The notes under the pieces were generated by a model, which ran no database searches, had not been told where the DNA came from, and saw nothing but the letters and a program-made list of their open reading frames with translations. Source: Solen grandis (Eukaryota > Mollusca > Bivalvia > Adapedonta > Solenidae). From it: DNA of 64,000 nucleotides. The position numbers and the translations under genes were made by a program. The stretch is from contig CM037784.1 in NCBI GenBank assembly GCA_021229015.1, positions 66,057,223-66,121,222 on the forward strand, read 5' to 3'. This document shows, piece after piece, positions 59,138-64,000 of this stretch; the first letter of the stretch is position 1; each line of letters begins with the position of its first letter.

Positions 59138-61146
59138 ACTGTTAGTGCTATCCTTTGAGAAAAATTCGTGATTCTATATACATGAATCATACACTTTTCT
59201 TTTTTAGGGTCAGCATTCAGCACAGCGGAAGAGTCAGAGTCTGCCAAGGTCAAACAAACAAAATATTGATTCTTTCTTTTTGTACTACATAAATTTATAT
59301 GTTATGTTGTGTTGATATGTTTTTTTTTTTCTTTCTCTCTTTAAATCACCTGAAGATTTCGTAGTTATGATTCCATGCGAGATATTCATAGTCGTTTGTG
59401 GGTATTATTAATGATACCAGTAAAAAAGATATTATAGCTATATTTAGGATCCAAATAAAATACAAATTCCGTTTAAAAATAATTTAAATGGCTATAGCAG
59501 GATTCCGCATGTTTTTTGTTGTGTGTTTTTTTTTTTTGTTGTTTTTTACTTATATATGATGTAAACCTGCATATTTGCTAAACATGACATTACTTTTCTT
59601 CTAAAAAACAATAATATAAGAAAATGATAAAAAGTCTCAATGAGAGAATATATACACTAATAAATAAACGGCTTAAGTACTGTCCTTTGAAATAAACACG
59701 GGACGGAGTTTCCTAAATAGCCCAAAAATAGATACTACACTTCTATTTTTAGATAGGCTGAACCGGCTACGCGGAGAAGTAAAATTACCTGTAAACAGCA
59801 CCACGTGAATATTTGTTTATGTTGGCTCGAGCCTTTTGTACAGTATAAGAGTCTGGTCTGTGGTGGATATTTGCTCTCCTCATAAATTGTACTTATCATT
59901 TTTTTGTTTTCTCTCTTTGTGCATTTGTAATTTGAAATTATACTTTGTTTCTGCATTGTATTGGGATTTTTATTAGATTGTTCCTCATAACGAGATGTTT
60001 TTCCTAACTTTATATAATCATGTTCTTGCTTGATTACTCTAGAGTTGATTTACATGGTTTATAAATATAATAATGAAAAAAAAAAAATAATAATAGTGAC
60101 ATAACTCTAGCATAGCAAATTTTGGCTATTGTTGTTGATATATTGATGTTGAACTTTATAGATATGCGCGTGTGTGTGAGTATATGGAGGTGATATATAC
60201 ATATGGGGGTATCTACTCATGATTAGCATTAAATTTCAATAAATGTAAAGTATATAGGCCTACCTGAATGTTTTGTGAACCCAAATTAATAACCATCAGT
60301 TACCGGTATATTTGTAAATTTGACTTAATATCTTGGGTCGCCTGCATAGCATGGCAGACACATTGGGATCACTTTGTCCGTCGTCGTCGATGGGGCGGCG
60401 GTGGGGGCGTATAAAAGATATGAAAGCGAAACTTCATAATAATTACATGTCATTGAGTGCTGTGATCAAGTACAGTAACTCAAATTTGTGTTAGGGTAGA
60501 TAAATTTTATCTATTTAATTATCGGTAATTATGTTCTATTTCATGCGTTTGAATTTGTATGCATACAATGTTTAGATATATATACCAGAATCTCCGATTT
60601 TTTTTTTCATTGTCATGAGGCCTGATATTAAAATCATTGTGTATCTTAATATAAAATATAATTATATACTTGCAGCTTGTTTCGTTAACGAGCACTGAGA
60701 TGGATCAAGAGAAACGTTTGTACATGTAATATTAAAAAAAGAAAAAAAGAAAAGAATAATGTATTTATGGCAAGTGCTTATATAGATATATATTTTGAAA
60801 TAGCTTACTACTTTCAAAGCCCCACAGATTTTTTTTTTTGTTCTGTTCCAGGATGCTGAGATATCGTAATATTTTAAGAGAAAATATGTTTTGCTGTTGA
60901 TCTTGTATTTTTATATATTTTTTTTTTTTATCTCAACTCAACTCCACATTGACTGATAAAAATTGTTTATATGATGAAAGTTATGAGGCTGATTATTGAT
61001 TTACAGATGTTGTTAGTAACAAAAACAAATGTGAATAGTCATACATGTGTCTTTATAGCTATTATAAAGGTTTCTTTTAAAGTTTCTCATAATTGTATTG
61101 ATGCCAACACCTCAAGAACCACTTATTATATATTTGTTTTATTCAA
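59138..61146 (+). other. 2-kb non-coding spacer between LINE ORF1 and ORF2
   Basis: AT-rich with no coding content. GC-richer text at 60335-60420 ('cctgcatagcatggcagaca', then 'ccgtcgtcgtcgatggggcg') resembles a common bivalve repeat end. The spacing is longer than expected for an L1/Tx1 element, so an insertion or two separate copies is possible. Confidence 0.5.
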
Positions 61147-64000
61147 ATGAATGATAAATTAAAATATTTTTCCATGAATGCCCAAGGTTTAAGAGACAAA
61201 AACAAAAGAAGAGATGTATTTAATTATCTAAAAAAGGGATATTTATTTCTTACAAGATACATTTTTTAGACGAAATTGAACAATATTTATGTGGAATTGG
61301 TTTTACAGTATATTATAGCAACTTTAATAGTAGTTCTAGAGGAGTGGCAGTATTTGTTGATAAACATCTTGATTTTACTCTGCACTCAAGATATTGTGAT
61401 AAGGGGGGTAATTTACTCTTATTAGATTGTTCAATTTTCAGTAAAAGATTAACCCTGGTAAATGTATATGGTCCCAATCAGGACAGACCAGACTTCTACA
61501 TTTCACTTCAGAACAAAATTAATGAATTAAATAACCCATGTATTATAGCAGGAGATTTCAACCTAGTCCTTAACTCTAAAATTGACTGTTTTGAATATGT
61601 TAATATTAATAATCCGAAAGCTAGAGAAACCATTTTGAAAAGTATTATAGAACTAGATCTTGTAGATGTTTGGAGAGACTTAAATATAGATAAAAGAGAA
61701 TATACATGGTTTAAAAAAAATACAAATAAAAAAGCACGCCTTGATTTCTTTTTAATATCTAACACTTTTATAGTGGATGTAAAAATTAATCAAATGATAA
61801 AAGAATGGCGGTCATACTGGAAAATGAATAATTCGTTACTTAAGGATCCTGAATATGTTAAAAAAATAAAACAGAAAATAGAAGAAACTAAACGTTTATA
61901 TTACAAGATAATCATTTGATAAAAGAAATATAGAAAACATACCAAATGAAGAAATAGAGTTTACAATTATGATCAATTGTTTTTTGAAACATTGCTGTTC
62001 AGTTTAAGGGGAGAAACAATTGCATATAGTTCTTGGGTTAAAAAAAATGAAGTTGAAACAGAAAAAATACTTATCAATGAAATACATCTTTTACAAAAAG
62101 AGCTTTACATAAATCACAACCTATTAAATGAAAAACAAGAAGAACTTAAGAAAATCAGAGAAAAGAAAATGGAAGGTATTAAGATAAGATCAAGATCTAA
62201 ATGGCTTGAGGAAGGAGAAAAAAAATAGTAAATTCTTTTGTAATCTTGAAAACACAAATTGCCTTTCCAAAACTATGATAAGACTAACTAAAACAAATGG
62301 AGATATTATTGATATTCAGGACAAAATTATTGAAGAAGTTAAGATTTTTTATAAAAAAAAACTGTACAGTAAAAAAGAAACAATAGATATAAATTTAGAC
62401 AATATTTTGAATAAAAATAACATAAATAGGCTAACAGAGCAACAAAAAATAACTTTAGAAGGTAAACTGACAAAAGATGAATGTCTTCAAGTTTGAAAAA
62501 AATGAGTAATAATAAAAGCCCAGGCATGTAGGATTTACCTTAGTTTTTAAATTTTTCTGGTTTGATATTGGCCATTTTTGTTAATTTTAAATTATGGCTT
62601 AGAAAAAGGGGAATTGTCTATATCACTACTTAATGTCTCTTATAAAATCGCATCATCAGCAATAGCGAATAGATTAAAAAGAGTTCTTGGTTATATAATA
62701 AATGAAGACCAGACTGGTTTTGTACCAAACAGATACATAGGTGAAAATACACGTTTAATATATGATATAATGTTCTATGCAGAAAAATTTAATATACCCG
62801 GAATGATACTATTAATTGATTTTGAAAAAGCGTTTGACTCAGTTTCTTGGAATTTTATCAATAAGGTTTTAAACTTTTTTAATTTTGGTCCCTTGTTTAA
62901 AAAATGGATAAACACTTTTTATTACAACATAGAATCCTGCTGTATTGTTAATGGGCATTGTTCAGAATGGTTCTATTTACACAGAGGCTGTCGCCAAGGC
63001 GATCCCATTTCACCTTATATTTTTATATTATGTGCAGAGGTGTTGGCATCACTTATAAGAGATAATAAAGATATTAAAGGCATAAGATGTGGTAATGTGG
63101 AATATAAAATCTCTCAATATGCTGATGATACGTCCCTGATTCTTGATGGCACAGAAAAATCACTTCTAACTGCAATTAAAGTTTTAAAATTTTATGCTGA
63201 TATCTCCGGCCTTTGTGTTAATGTGGATAAAACTAAAGCAATTTGGATCGGCAGTATTAAAAACAGTTCTTACAACCCTGTACCTGATATAAATATATGT
63301 TGGGATACAGAATTTACACTTCTTGGTGTAAACTTTACTACTGATCTTTACAATATAACTAAATTAAACTATGATAAAAAAATTGAAGAAATTAAGGACT
63401 TATTTATAAGATGGTCACATAGAATCCTTACACCAATAGGCAAAATTACAGTTATTAAATCCCTTGCACTTTCAAAATTAAAACCATCTTATATTAGCAT
63501 TACCAAATCCAGACAAAGATATTATCAATTCCTTACAAACACTATTTTTCCAATTTCTATGGGATGGTAAACCAGATAAGATAAGAAGAGAAGTTACATA
63601 TAGAGATTATAGTAATGGGGGATTAAGGATGATTAATTTGGATAAATTTATAATTTCTCTTAAAACAACATGGATCAGAAAAATGATATTTAACAATAGC
63701 AAATGCTTGTACATTGAACAAACATTAAATGAGTGTTTAGATAATAAATTAAAATTTGGTTCAGAGTATATCAAAGAAAAAATAGCACTTATCGACAATC
63801 CATTTTGGAAAGATGTATACTTATCATACTATAATTTTACTTCATCACTAAAATCAACTAACCCAAAAGAGTTAGCAGAAGAATATATCTTACTAAACAT
63901 AAATATAAAGGTCGGAGAAAAAGCGTTTTATAGAAAGAAATTTCTAGAAAATAATATACTTACAATTAATGATCTCCTTACTAAAGATGGTTCTTTTATA
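61147..64000 (+). pseudogene. LINE ORF2 (endonuclease and reverse transcriptase), L1/Tx1-like, runs off window
   Basis: Start at 61147 (MNDKLKYFSMNAQGLRDKNK, the opening of an AP-type endonuclease). This is followed by LTLVNVYGPNQDRPDFY, CIIAGDFNLVLNSK and KKARLDFFLIS. RT has NEDQTGFVPNRYIGENTRL, LIDFEKAFDSVSW, RGCRQGDPISPYIF and active-site YADD (63118-63129). A C-terminal part (FLWDGKPDKI, GGLRMINLDKF) continues to the window end. Frame changes occur near 61230-61270, 61920, 62220, 62500-62570 and 63545. Segments are missing in the endonuclease C-terminus (near 61790) and before LLNVSYKIASS (near 62625). ORF2 nicks target DNA and reverse-transcribes the element; this copy cannot. Codons are very A/T-rich. 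Confidence 0.9.

Noticed and set aside
58729..59253. 174-codon minus-strand frame
   Set aside because: Shadow of the LINE ORF1 coding frame on the opposite strand, which has clear motifs.

Overview
The window is AT-rich, intron-containing animal DNA, most likely from a bivalve mollusc. This is inferred from family knowledge: tRNA-headed SINEs whose tails contain a 'taacgtcccaccga' motif, pearl/Helentron-type elements built on 130-170 bp core repeats, and NLR-like and TRIM-like immune genes. No species can be named from the sequence.

Three host loci stand out. (1) 1187-7764 (+) is an NLR-type sensor. A hendecad coiled-coil exon (1187-1742) joins in phase, across a 2.3 kb intron, to a large exon (4069-7764). 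That exon encodes an acidic decapeptide array, a NACHT ATPase and leucine-rich superrepeats of 94-96 residues; it carries three frame changes. (2) 22628-27397 (-) is a secreted two-exon protein: signal peptide and PAN/Apple-like domain, then an unassigned cysteine-containing extracellular domain. The splice phase matches. (3) 36943-38646 (-) is a RING-less TRIM-like protein (two B-boxes, coiled coil, beta-propeller-like C-terminus) with two frame changes at A runs.

The rest is dominated by mobile DNA. 8250-14141 is a complete but decayed LTR retrotransposon with a 5-bp target duplication, a SCAN-like gag and the unusual pol order protease-integrase-RT-RNase H (Gmr1 type). Pearl/Helentron-like elements lie at 2033-3000, 16328-17290, 18059-18455 and 42525-43651; the second and fourth are inverted copies of one family. 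A pogo/Tigger-like transposase remnant is at 41435-42250, a non-LTR RT remnant at 29870-30745, and an L1/Tx1-type LINE at 58108-64000 that runs off the window. SINEs, microsatellites and long hairpins are scattered throughout.

The stretch after the 100-N gap (44756-44855) to about 58100 looks like poor-quality consensus. It has inflated homopolymers, a 490-bp poly-G block, and a repeat whose second copy shows neighbour-base overwriting. Genes there should not be trusted. The biologically strongest signals are the NLR architecture with its patterned repeat variation, and the Gmr1-type element with a recognisable SCAN-like capsid.
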